A model generated the notes under the pieces. The model was not told the DNA's origin. It did not search any database and saw nothing but the letters and a program-made list of their open reading frames with translations. Positions 22,186 through 32,149 of a stretch of 64,000 nt of DNA are shown piece after piece (positions within the stretch are counted from its first letter, which is position 1; every line of letters starts with the position of its first letter). Both the position numbers and the translations under genes were made by a program. This DNA is from Caenorhabditis remanei. Lineage: Eukaryota; Nematoda; Chromadorea; Rhabditida; Rhabditidae. Location: NCBI RefSeq assembly GCF_010183535.1, contig NC_071330.1, forward strand, positions 6,863,717 to 6,927,716, in the 5' to 3' direction.

Positions 22186-23630
22186 CTAAGCGATCTCCTT
22201 CTTCACTAAAACATCGAGTGTTCCCACTTCGAAGGTTTCCGAGACTCTTTCAACATCTGAGCACAGAAAGTAAGAAATAAAAGAAATATTTTCAGGCCCA
22301 CCTTCAGATTTTACGAGTTTTTCAGCTTCATTTCCAGATTCTCCAGAATATTTTCTCCACGGAAATCCTTCAGTTTCAATAGGTTCTGATTTCATTTCGA
22401 GTTCAATAGATTCGATTTGCTTCTCTTCAACTACTTGATCTTTCTCCAACACCTCATCACAATCCATTTTCATTTCAGTTCCGAATATTGATTCATCGGA
22501 AGTGTCTTTGAATTCTCTGAAGTCTCAACTAAATTACAAAGAAATGAATGCTGTAACTCACCCTGGATGTCTTCTTTTGTAATTGGAGAAAACCTTCTTC
22601 GTTTGAAAAAATCCCAAAACTCCAACCTTTCCAGAATATCTTCTGTTTATTTCTTCGCGTATTGAACTCCACATTATCGTTCTTCTATCGTTGGACTCTG
22701 TCGAGCGACCTCTGAAATAAAAGTGAAATGACAAAAGTCTGAGGAGGTACACTTATAACACTGAAACTATCACTCACAGAGTATCCATATCGATTCCAGA
22801 TTCCTTCATATACATTTTCGCTGCTTTCACAATCCAATAAACTCTTTGCGAAAGAATCGCGTCGATTTCGTGTTTCTCAAGTTCACTGGGAGGTGGTGGT
22901 GGGGAGGAGGGAAATACAGTATCCCGACCAGTCAGCTCAGAGAGAGCCAACGCGATTCTGGGTGAGATATGCAATGGACTAAAATTACGGTTTCGGATGA
23001 GATTAGAGAGAAAACAGAACTCACTCAGAGTATTTATTCTTCCAATATTCAGCCAATTTCTTCACCTTATCGACAGTGACATTTCCTTCAAACTTTTCTT
23101 TCACACTTGCAGTGATGTAATTCCAAATTCGTCGTCGTTTGATGTTGTCTGCCCGCGTTCTCGATTTTGAGCAGTTCTAAAAACTGAATAATAAGAAATT
23201 AATGGTTGTGAATAACATACGGCAAGGAACGGATGGTCTAGATAGAGTTGAAAGACGTACAATCCACGAATATGGGTATAATCGGAGTCTTCTGTCGTTC
23301 TGTAAATTTAGGATAGAAAATTGACGTCAGTATTTCAAAAACTTGCATCTTTGTTGTAGCTGTTTTCGCCTGTTCAGTTTCATTTTTCCCTTCCGGGTTA
23401 TTTTCTTTATTAATTGGATTGTAACTTGGATCCAGAACTGCTTTGATCGATCTGAAACTATGAATCTCATTGGTTTAATATGGTTCATTCTAATAGCAAA
23501 ACACTAGATTCACAACACTTAATCTTGTTTTCGATAACTGAAATGAATCTATCCACTATCAACTAATAATAAATAAAACTTGAATTACTCACTCCTCAAT
23601 CTTCAAAGACTCTTCTTCTCGTTGACCCAT
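22186..23630 (-). CDS. Protein with two MADF/Myb-SANT-like repeats (N-terminal model uncertain)
   Basis: Minus-strand exons 23221-23299, 23025-23176, 22778-22978, 22562-22711, 22302-22516 and 22186-22256 join cleanly. They encode two related segments: YVFQLYLDHPFLA...RRRIWNYI...FEGNVTVDKVKKLAEYWKNKY and RVYWIVKAAKMYM...DRRTIMWSSI...YSGKVGVLGFFQTKKVFSNYKRR. Each has the aromatic start, RR-x-I/M-W core and closing Lys-rich W/Y-K helix of MADF-type DNA-binding domains. The C-terminus is acidic with three psi-K-x-E motifs (MKSEP, VKSEG, VKKE). At the N-terminus, exon 23593-23630 (MGQREEESLKIEE) fits exon 23343-23451 in frame, but that frame then does not fit the MADF exon; an internal ATG in 23343-23451 does. 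The true start is unresolved. Probably a nuclear regulator. Confidence 0.65.
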
Positions 23631-25301
23631 TTCGAGAGCTGATCGATATGGGATACTGTAAAAATTTCGAATGAAACGAGACAAATGAAAAAGAAATTTT
23701 GTGAGAGAAATGTTTTTGGTTGTTTAAAACTCAATCAACGATTCGAATCAGCATCTGAGGAACCATTGAAAGTAAAGGAGACACAGAGAATATGAAGAAT
23801 TTTGTAATTTCACTTGTAAACTTTTTCGATTATTTTAGAAGAGGAGGGCCATGCTGAAGAGGAAAGAATCTGTGGGATGAAAAGTCTTGGGAAATCCTCG
23901 GGTTTTCAGCGTTTTCTTTCTGATGTTGTTTTAATTGTCATCTACAGTAACCCGATTTTCAACAGACATCTTATATTAGGAACATTAACCAATTATAATG
24001 TTGTGATATGGTTATCCAGACAAGCTTATCTAAAAAAAAATGAAAATGAGACTCGAGTAGTAAATAAGTGAAAACCAAAAATGGAGCATCTGAATGACAG
24101 GTGGCCAACTTATGGGCGGACTAAAACTGATGAGATTCGATGAGAGAAAATGAGTATAGAGTATAAAGCTAGGAGAGAGTTTTGAATCAGGAAAAAACTA
24201 TTGTAGACGGCTGCATAACATCTGTCCTTGGGTAGAAAAAAAGAAAGGAGAAAGAGAAAAAGAAGGGGAATGGGACACTGTAGGTCATTCGATTTCTCTT
24301 TTTTCAGGGAGAAAATAGGGATTTTGTTATGAAATGTTTCCTACTGTATTCATCCGTTTCTTCTCGAAAGCACTACAGAAAAAGCATATATTGAGTGTGT
24401 TTCTCATGTTTCTATTTTTGAAGACACTTGAGTCACTTGAAACAAAAAATGTCAAATGAATCTTGACTGCTAGTAATTTAGAATAAGGTCTAGTGTTTTA
24501 TGAAGGTTTCTGCGCTTTGAATAATTTTTATTTGATTTTCTTTGCACATTCTGAAGAATCAGTTTAAAATGTTCGGAAGGACTTTGTCGTTTCGGATTAC
24601 TGATTACTATTTTGAAGATTTTCTTTCGAGGATTTTCTTCCTCTTCTTATCCATCGACAGATCTACAGTAACCTGTCTTATGATAAGAGCTGGAGTTAAG
24701 AATCTTCTAAACTTCGCATTTCTTCTTTTGTGATCACACATTATGAGACAACCTTTTAGGAACTGATTTCCTTCCCTTTGCTCTGAAATTACGACTTGAG
24801 AGTGCTCCTACTCTCTATTTCGTTCGTTTTCTCATCTTAATTTTCCACATTAAAACAAAATTATGGTGTCAAAAACCCGTGATAAGAAACTGAAAGAATA
24901 AATGGATTAAATACTGATAAGAAATGCTCCTGTCAATAACTGAAATACTCGACATGGAGAAAAAAATAGGAATTCGTGAGCAAAATTTCTAGAACAATTC
25001 TCATGGAAATTAATGTTCGCGATGGAAAAAAGTGGAGAGCACGACAAAAAATGTGTCCTCCGCGAGATTTTAACGTCCTTCACCCATGACAACTATTTCG
25101 TTCAAGCAGCAAAAAAACATAGAAAAATATTAGATTTGTTTGAAATTCTGTGTTTTCTAGAAATGTGCCCTCGTTAAACTAGCTAGTTTCATTGAATGTG
25201 AGAAACTGTAATCGAAAAATAAAACAGTTTATTGAAGAATATAACAAAAAAAACAATTACAAACAATAACAATAACATAATTTTTAAAAATAGAAGAAAA
25301 A
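23631..25301. other. 1.7-kb gene-free region
   Basis: Contains the upstream region of the 22186-23630 gene and the 3' side of the next minus-strand gene. Open frames (23877-24071, 24542-24733) lack splice or composition support. No feature recognised. Confidence 0.5.
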
Positions 25302-28132
25302 TCATCCCAGCTTCTGCTTCTTTTCTGCGATTCTCAAACTGATCATCTCTCTATATTCCAAGATTTGCTCGCGTAGCATCTGATTTTGTTCGGTAAGTTT
25401 CCTGAATCTTGCTTTAAAATTCATCGGAAGTTGATCCTTTTTCAGCTCTTCCAACATTTCTTTTTCATCTTCTGCGACGTCAGATGAGTGGACTCTACTC
25501 GTGCTTTCCGATGCTCGGCGCTTTTTACTTTTACTTGTTGGCTGGAATGACAGCCATTTTATATTACAGGAACCCGTCTCTTATTCAAACTCACACTTGG
25601 CGCTATGATCTCACAATAATCGTCGTCAGACTCCGTACTGATTTCTCGTTTAACATTGAAAACTTTTGATGGAACGTCCTGCAATTTTCGAATAAACAGT
25701 TGTACAATTTCACAGATTTTACTTTTCTCATTGTTTCACTTTTGCACTCGTTTTCTGACTTGACAGAATTATTACGCGATTTTGCTTCCTGTAAAAATAA
25801 TCGATTATTATAAGACTTTATCTTCCTAAACTTGCTTTCTTTGAGGCTTTCACAGCTTCTTCGTACATTTCTCTTCGGTAAAATTTCAGTTTTCCAACAT
25901 CAAAGTTAACGTAGCAATGATGTCTGCAAATTATCAAGAAGACTTTGAAAACTCCTTAAAAGGGCTATTAGCTCGAGACCCCACCGATTCCGAGGAAGAA
26001 AAATTCACGGGAAAAAAATTCACGGGAAAATGGGCGGAGCCAAGCGCGCTGATTACTTAGCTAATCAGTTGCGCAAGATTGCTAATTAGCATTTTGCAGT
26101 CAATCAGCGCGCTTGGCTCCGCCCATTTTCCCGTGAATTTTTTTCCCGTGAATTTTTCTTCCTCGGAATCGGTGGGGTCTCATTAGCTCGGCACAGTTCT
26201 TGCAACTGCGCTCAACCGAAATCCCCTTGAAAAATGTCTCTTTTTCTCCGAGTCTCTCATTTTCGCACATAATTTTCATCGGTTAATCGAATCGGTTTCG
26301 GAAAAGCGCGGTTGGAAGAAGCGTGCCGTGCTAATATTCATGTCCGGGAAAAACGTTTTTCTCTCGATTCATTTACCGGCAAAAACGAAAAAAGCAGTTT
26401 TTCCGGTAAATGAATCGAGGAAAAGTTTTTTCCGCCCACGAATAGCCCCATAAATTTTTTGGGGTTATTCACCTCCGGAAAAAAAAACAGCGAAAAACGG
26501 AAAAACTTTTTTTTTCGGTGCTACTTCGCTTAAGAACTGCACGAATAAGAACTTTGTTGTTTAAGAACTGGCTTCGCTTAAGAACTGCGCGAAGAACTGC
26601 GTTGCATAAGAACTGTGTCGTTTAAGAACTCTGTTCGCAATAGGGCGCATTTGTCGTGAAAATTTCAATTTTAGAGACCCCACAAATTCCGAGGAAAAAA
26701 AATACTGGGAAACGAACTCCTGGGAAAAAGGCGGGGCCAAGCGCGCTGATTGGCTACAAAATGCTAATTAGCAAGATTTCGTAACTGATTAGCCAATCAG
26801 CGTGCGCGCTTAGCCCCGCCTTTTTCCCAGGAGTTCGTTTCCCAGGAGTTTTTTTCCTCGGAATTTGTGGGGTCTCCAATTTTAAAGTCGAAAAACAACT
26901 GAAACCCTGTTGAAATTTCAAATTTCAGTTGTTAATGCGAACGCACTCCATTGCTGAACGAGTTCTTAAGCGAAGCAAGTTCTTAAACAACACAGTTCTT
27001 ATTCGTGCAGTTTTTAAGCGAAGTAGCACCGTTTTTTCCGGCAAATGAATCGAGGAAAAAAACGTTTTTCCGGAGGTGAATAACCCCATTACACATCTAT
27101 ATGTTTTAAAGTTCAATCTACCCAATACCTGATTGTATGAAGTGCAAAATATCCTATGAAATTAGTGGTTGAACTACACATTTTCTCATGAAAATCAGAA
27201 ACCAACTTCGGGTCCCACTTCTCGAAATATTTTGGGTCCAACTTCTCGAAATAATTAGCAAACTCTGAAAATTTTCAAAAATAGATTAAAAAAAATAAAA
27301 TTCTATACCATAGCTCAAGCCTTGGTTGACATTTCCAATGTGCTGTAGTCGTGTTTCACTGTCCGCCAACGACGAGATTAGCCCTTTGACAACTCTTTTA
27401 ATCTGAGTGAATAATTTTGGTAAGTTTTTACTAGCCTATTAAAACAATGAAACGAACCTCTTCTGGAGTGAAAATTGAATCAAAAACTTCGTTGAGAGAA
27501 GACGACACAAATTTGGAAATTTCTTTTTCGTTAGCAGATCCATCTCTGGAATTTGCGAACGTAAAAAAGATATGCATGATTATAAAATATGCTTACGATA
27601 AATAGCCGCTTGGACTATGAAACACCCGAGAGGAGTCCATTTGTTGTTTTGATGGCTTTCCGAATGTTGGTAGATATTTTTCTCCGAATTTTCTATAATA
27701 CATGGGATTTGCTCAATTTTTGATGAGTCTTGAATTCTGAGTACTCAAACACTCCCCAAGGCGTTTAACTCACTTCGTAATTTCTCTAAAAGTATTGGGC
27801 TCACAATTCTGTTGTACTCTCAGAACTTTTTCCGCAAATTCTTTGTCCTTGTCTTCGATTGTTCCGTACAATTCGAGGAGTTTCTCAATATCAGATTGCT
27901 TCGAAGCATGGTTCGTCAAAATGAAGTGATACACACATTCTACCGTATATTCAAAAATGTTTTCAATTATTGATATGGACCCATCTGATTCAATTCCTGG
28001 ATCGAGAACTTCTTTGGTTTGCCACGGTTCCTTGTAGGTGCCTCCTTCCATTTTGTGTTTAGTCTGTAAAATGGTAACGTTTGCAGGATGAGAGTGTTCC
28101 AACGTCTTGTATCGGAATGAAGGATCCCCCAT
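25302..28132 (-). CDS. Unrecognised nuclear-looking protein, nine exons
   Basis: Exons 27774-28132, 27597-27692, 27458-27545, 27309-27402, 27129-27264, 25832-25923, 25723-25784, 25595-25678 and 25302-25541 join in frame to 416 aa. The N-terminal 250 residues are helical and mixed-charge (SIIENIFEYTVECVYHF, SLADSETRLQHIGNVN, FANYFEKLDPKYFEKWDPK). The C-terminal part has SKSKKRRAS, a likely nuclear localisation signal, then a leucine- and charge-rich helix (MLEELKK...LTEQNQMLREQILEYREM) that could form a coiled coil. The 1.2-kb intron 25924-27128 is filled by MITEs. One 3' splice site is odd: keeping the frame needs cleavage after CAGGAAG rather than after CAG at 25789. I recognise no family. 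The gene is divergent from the CAP gene 90 bp away. Confidence 0.7.
25975..26181. mobile_element. 207-bp palindromic MITE, copy 1, with 8-bp target duplication
   Basis: Starts GAGACCCCACCGATTCCGAG and ends with its inverse; almost the whole element is one long inverted repeat around a short centre. It is flanked by attagctc on both sides (25967-25974 and 26182-26189). 8-bp duplications are typical of hAT and P superfamilies. Lies in the long intron of the 25302-28132 gene. Confidence 0.9.
26460..27087. mobile_element. Larger inverted-repeat element interrupted by a MITE
   Basis: The ends share the inverted sequence GGGGTTATTCACCTCCGG (26460-26477 and the complement near 27070-27087). Inside them, about 70 bp at 26517-26588 (GCTACTTCGCTTAAGAACTG and following) recurs inverted at about 26959-27032. 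Several TAAGAACTG words repeat at 26528-26635. The 203-bp MITE at 26674-26876 sits in the middle, so the host element was there first. A related half-copy with GAATAGCCCC adjoins on the left (26320-26455). No clear target duplication was found for the outer element. Confidence 0.65.
26674..26876. mobile_element. 203-bp palindromic MITE, copy 2, with 8-bp target duplication
   Basis: Same family as the copy at 25975: starts GAGACCCCACAAATTCCGAG, ends with the inverse. Flanked by caatttta on both sides (26666-26673, 26877-26884). Nested in the 26460-27087 element. Confidence 0.9.
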
Positions 28133-28222
28133 AAACCTAGTGACCTTATGGTCACCAGTTTATCTACTCTTGATGCTTATAATGTTTGTTAAAAACTATT
28201 CTGGATAAGATTCAAGTTCTAA
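28133..28222. promoter_or_regulatory. 90-bp divergent promoter region
   Basis: The minus gene starts at 28132 and the plus CAP gene at 28223, so both promoters must fit here or in the first introns. A near-palindrome GTGACCTTATGGTCAC lies at 28140-28155. Confidence 0.45.
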
Positions 28223-29099
28223 ATGTTTTTCAAACTCATTTTGGTTCAACTGTTACTTGGTATGACAGGTAATATAAGCTTTAAACCAAAAAAGAAACTT
28301 TTGTGACTGCAGTTCTTTCGCACCAAACTACATTTTGGAAGCATATGGTTCAACAGTTAAACAATTTTCGACGAATCCGAGCGGTTGACTTGAAAGTTTC
28401 CAATATGCAAAAAATAGTGAGGCTATGGATTTCATTTGATGTTTCGAAAACGCCTATTTTCAGTACTGGGATGACAACCTTGAAGTGTTAGCACGTCAGA
28501 AGATTGAAGGTATGCATTTTCTTCAAGAAGAAAAATCAACAAGTTTTTGGATTGAAACTAGAGAGAAGGATCCAGCAAAACGTGCTGACGAGTTTCTTAC
28601 AAAGCTCACGCAAGGAGGTCACAAAGAGGATCGAGTAATAGAATCCGTTTGGAATTCGCCGTTTAATTTAGTAAACCTTGTTGAATAACTAGCATTCCAA
28701 GGAGTAAACTAATCAGTTTCAGGCTATTAATAGTGATTCTATTCGAATTGGTTGCGTGGAAGCGGAATTTAGCGATAACCGAACCACATCTCTAGTCATG
28801 ATGTGTGTTTTTGGACCAATGTAATCAGTAACCATTCCGCAAAACGAAAGTAAATTCATTACAGTCCAGTTATTTTCAATCATCGTTTGTATACGCGAGG
28901 TTCCATCTGCGAATCGTGTCCTGTTCAAACTGGTTGCGAGGATAACCTTTGTGATGAAAAAGTTAAACCTGGCTCACCTGCAATTGTTGACATTTTAGGA
29001 GTACGAATGGCGAAAAAATCTGAGATTTCGATAGGACTCGCATTCATTGTTTCTATATTCATTATTATCTGTGCATTTTTGGTGCAATATTTTTCCTAA
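28223..29099 (+). CDS. Membrane-anchored CAP (SCP/TAPS) domain protein
   Basis: Exons 28223-28268, 28313-28416, 28464-28670, 28723-28820 and 28865-29099 encode 229 aa. A signal peptide (MFFKLILVQLLLGMT) is followed by a CAP domain: NNFRRIRA in the helix where CAP proteins have H-N-x-x-R, SNMQKIYWDDNLEVLA (the usual NM.K..WD..LA signature), RIGCVEAEF and VMMCVFGP, then the hinge YTRGSICESCPVQTGCEDNLC. The C-terminus adds a 21-residue hydrophobic segment (IGLAFIVSIFIIICAFLVQYF), so the protein is probably tethered with its CAP domain outside the cell; most worm scl/vap proteins are secreted. The first canonical histidine region is poorly conserved. AATAAA follows the stop. Confidence 0.85.
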
Positions 29100-29133
29100 A
29101 TTCTTAAACCCTCGGCCGAAAAAATCAAACTCG

Positions 29134-29139
29134 AATAAA
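29134..29139 (+). terminator. Polyadenylation signal AATAAA
   Basis: Exact hexamer 35 bases after the stop of the CAP gene. Confidence 0.7.
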
Positions 29140-29346
29140 AATAAATATTTACTTCTAGAAATTGATTTAGTGAAGCTTTATTTTCAAACGTCCCGCTGAC
29201 TTTTGATGTGCAGGCATAACAACCGTACTATTTTCTAGTTTTGAAAAATGTTGGATTCTTCAAGCGAACTACATAAATAGCTCAAATAACTGACGCCCCT
29301 GGTAATTCCTGCCGAATTTTCTGCTTAAGAATTTATTCTTCAAAAA

Positions 29347-30284
29347 ATGGCGAGAGTGACGGTGAACGAGATTAAAAAAATGATGGAAATGGAGAAGGAC
29401 ATGACTTGCGTTCTGGATGCGAATAACAGACTGATGAAGAAGAGCGGCGAGGCTTTGGAAAAGCACAACACTATATCAGAAAAGCAGATGACAGTGTTGG
29501 AGAAACACACAGAAGTTGTGAAAGAGAATACGGAAATGTTGAAAGAGAACACTGAAGTTATGAAAAAGTACATCGAACTGATCGGGAGACAATTGAAAGA
29601 GAGAAAAAGAAGTGATCGAATTCGTGTACCCAGCAGCTCATCAGATATAATGGAAATTCCTGTTCCACCGCCACCTCCACCACAGGAACCAATGAACAAA
29701 AGAACGAAGCTGGAGGAATCGAACAACAAAAGTTTTGGCTGGGTAATTGATTTGGTTTTGTTAACTTAATAGTATTTGATAGTTATTCAGGGCCAATCTC
29801 TATCGAACAATATTCCAGTGTGGCAAACTCCTAATGAAATGAGCCAACCGAAGTTAATAGATATTCCACTATCCCTTAGTGTGTTTCCGAATGCAACACC
29901 AAACGGATCTCAAAGCCAGAACTTGATGGTTTCTCACCAAAGAGCTCGTAATTTGTTTCAGTCATTCGAGATCAAAAAAGCGGTGAGTTCAAGTCTTGGT
30001 TTGTCAACTTTTGAAAACGTTAACTACAGTCAGGATGCATATATTGTGGCGAGACCAACTTCAAACATTGCAGCGAAAAGTGTAATGTTTTAAAAGACAG
30101 TGCTTCCAGAATGAGTTTCATGAAAATGAACAAATTGTGTCTTACTTGTGCGGAACCATTGTTCCGGTGTCCAGACGCCAGTAGATGTCGTTACGTGTCC
30201 AGACGATGTAATCACTGCGACGGAAATCATTTGAATGCTTTGTGCACAGTGAAATACCCACCACCTAACCATTTTACATTTTAG
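29347..30284 (+). CDS. Coiled-coil protein with Pao-Gag-type zinc knuckles
   Basis: Exons 29347-29742, 29791-29982 and 30030-30284 give 280 aa. Residues 1-90 form a charged heptad-like helix with near-repeats (VLEKHTEVVKEN, TEMLKENTEVMKK). A proline run (PVPPPPPPQEP) and a Ser/Asn-rich linker follow. The C-terminus holds three Cys/His units: C-x2-C-x6-H-x4-C (CIYCGETNFKHCSEKC), C-x2-C-x6-C-x5-C (CLTCAEPLFRCPDASRC) and C-x2-C-x3-H-x4-C (CNHCDGNHLNALC). That order and spacing match the knuckles of BEL/Pao Gag polyproteins. There is no protease or RT downstream, and the frame is intact across two introns, so I infer a domesticated gag-derived gene rather than a live element. The third exon depends on a donor at 29983; read-through gives an alternative, knuckle-less end. 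Confidence 0.75.
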
Positions 30285-30727
30285 AGCAGAATCTGTTCTT
30301 AATAACTAGACGGCTCTTGAAACAATCTTGCATTACAGTTTGCCTAGTGTTACAATTATATTATTTTGTTCCCACTAGATTGAATGTGCCATTATCTACA
30401 TTTTCCCCTTTACTTTAACCAGCTCATTAGCTTCATACGTTTTAATAAAACTGAAAAACAAGTTTCTTTTCACTATCATAATTAATGTTTTTCATTAAAG
30501 CTACATGAATTACCAATATTTTAGCAGAATCCGCAAAGGTATACCAGAAAAGGAAATTTGAATCTAACAATATTGGAACGACAACGATAAACGAAATATG
30601 TATCTTCATTGCAGCAGCTTCAATGAACGAATTATTGTACATGACTGAATTTTGTGGAAAAAGAGATAAAAAATGTTGACGAATGAAATAAACTCAATCT
30701 TCTTTACAAGAGAATTTCAATACAGTT
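30285..30727. other. Convergent 3' spacer
   Basis: AT-rich; no coding or structural feature recognised between the convergent genes. Confidence 0.5.
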
Positions 30728-31897
30728 TCAAGTGTTTTCGTTGAAAAATGCTTGGAAGTCATTATCATTATCCGCTTCGTCACTGGAAAAATCTTCAGAT
30801 TTCTCGATATTCGAATTGGCTGAGTCTACAGAGAGTGAAGAATTTTCGTCATCTGAAGAGTTGTCGTCATCAGATTCGTTATCTGATACTCCATGAGATG
30901 AAGGGTCTTAAATCAATTCGGTTATCTTTGACCATAGGCAAAACACTTACCGTAATGTTCTCTATACCATCTCTTAACACTCAACCTTTTTGATAACATT
31001 GGTACGTTTTTCAACCCATCAGACGGTTTTTGTGTTTTTTCGGATTCTTCGATAGCATTTATTATGGAATTGGAAATATTCGATGGAGCTTGACTAAATT
31101 TTGTGAAGTTTTGCACATCGAGATTGGAAGCGTCTGAAAAAAGACAGCCTGAAATTAATTGAACTTTTTGTGAATACTTACCGAATTCATGCCGAATACT
31201 TTTAAGAAGTGATAATCTCTCAGCCTCTTCTTGGCGTCGCTGCTGGAGGATTTCTACTTTTCTGGTCAGTTCGCGGAAAGTCTTCAACCTATAATAGGAC
31301 ATTTGGGATTTTTTTTTTAGCTTTTTGTTATTTATACCACTCAACATCCTTGAATAAATCTCTCCACTCCATCAATTGTTGTGTGACAAACGAAATGAGC
31401 TCATCGGGCAAATCATGACTATCAACTACTGAATCAACATCTCGAAGATCATCAAATCGAAAGCAATCCATCATATCATCACAATGATCAATAAGTCCTT
31501 TATAGAAAAATTTCCAGTATGATTGTGATTTGAAATAAACGTCGAAACTGTTTGATTCTTTGTGAAACCGTCTTAATTGTTTCCGCATAGGGGATAATAT
31601 TATTTTTTCGGAGCCTGAAAAAACACAAAAATCAGAAATAAAATAAGTTTCAAAACTTACTGTCTAGGTGGTCCATAATTGTTTTCGCGGACCTCAAAAA
31701 TCGATCGAACTCCTGGTCATAATTCTTCTTCAGTTTTGAGACGGGTGGATTGTACACAGCTGGAAAACTCTAGATGAAATGTAGAGAATGGAGAACACAC
31801 CTGCTGTGAGAGAAGATGGTTCCCTCCTTCTAGAAGAAGGGATGGGAGTTCCCGGTTGTTGATTCCGGCTCCTTTTCACCTGCACCGGTGTGCTCAT
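30728..31897 (-). CDS. Unrecognised protein with acidic C-terminus
   Basis: Exons 31801-31897, 31661-31759, 31338-31614, 31182-31288, 30951-31133 and 30728-30906 sum to 942 bases, 313 aa. The N-terminus is basic and Pro/Ser-rich (MSTPVQVKRSRNQQPGTPIP), suggesting a nuclear protein. The middle is helical (KNYDQEFDRFLRSAKTIMDH; LISFVTQQLMEWRDLFKDV; ELTRKVEILQQRRQEEAERL, a likely coiled coil). The last 60 residues are very acidic and Ser-rich (NESDDDNSSDDENSS ... DEADNDNDFQAFF). It starts 252 bases downstream of the TFIIH p44 stop on the same strand, with TTCAG directly before the ATG, so it may be the second gene of an operon. I do not recognise the family. Confidence 0.75.
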
Positions 31898-32149
31898 CTG
31901 AATTTAATGATGCAAGCAATCGAGACGAAGGAGCTTGATATAAAATGGAGAACATTGTAACAGTAGAAAAGTAAATTCATATTAAAATGAAAAAGACAAT
32001 TTCAATATACTTTACTCAATCATTCACAAATATTTAGAGACCTGGAGAACACCCGCGATAAGAAAATTTAAAATGAGTTGTGAAGGGAAACAGGAGAAAC
32101 GTTTAAACAAGAACAATGAGAATATTTATCAAGATGTTCTAGACTGTAT

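Noticed and set aside
28140..28155. Near-palindrome GTGACCTTATGGTCAC as an operator
   Set aside because: Short, and no further evidence than its position between two starts; only mentioned in the promoter entry.
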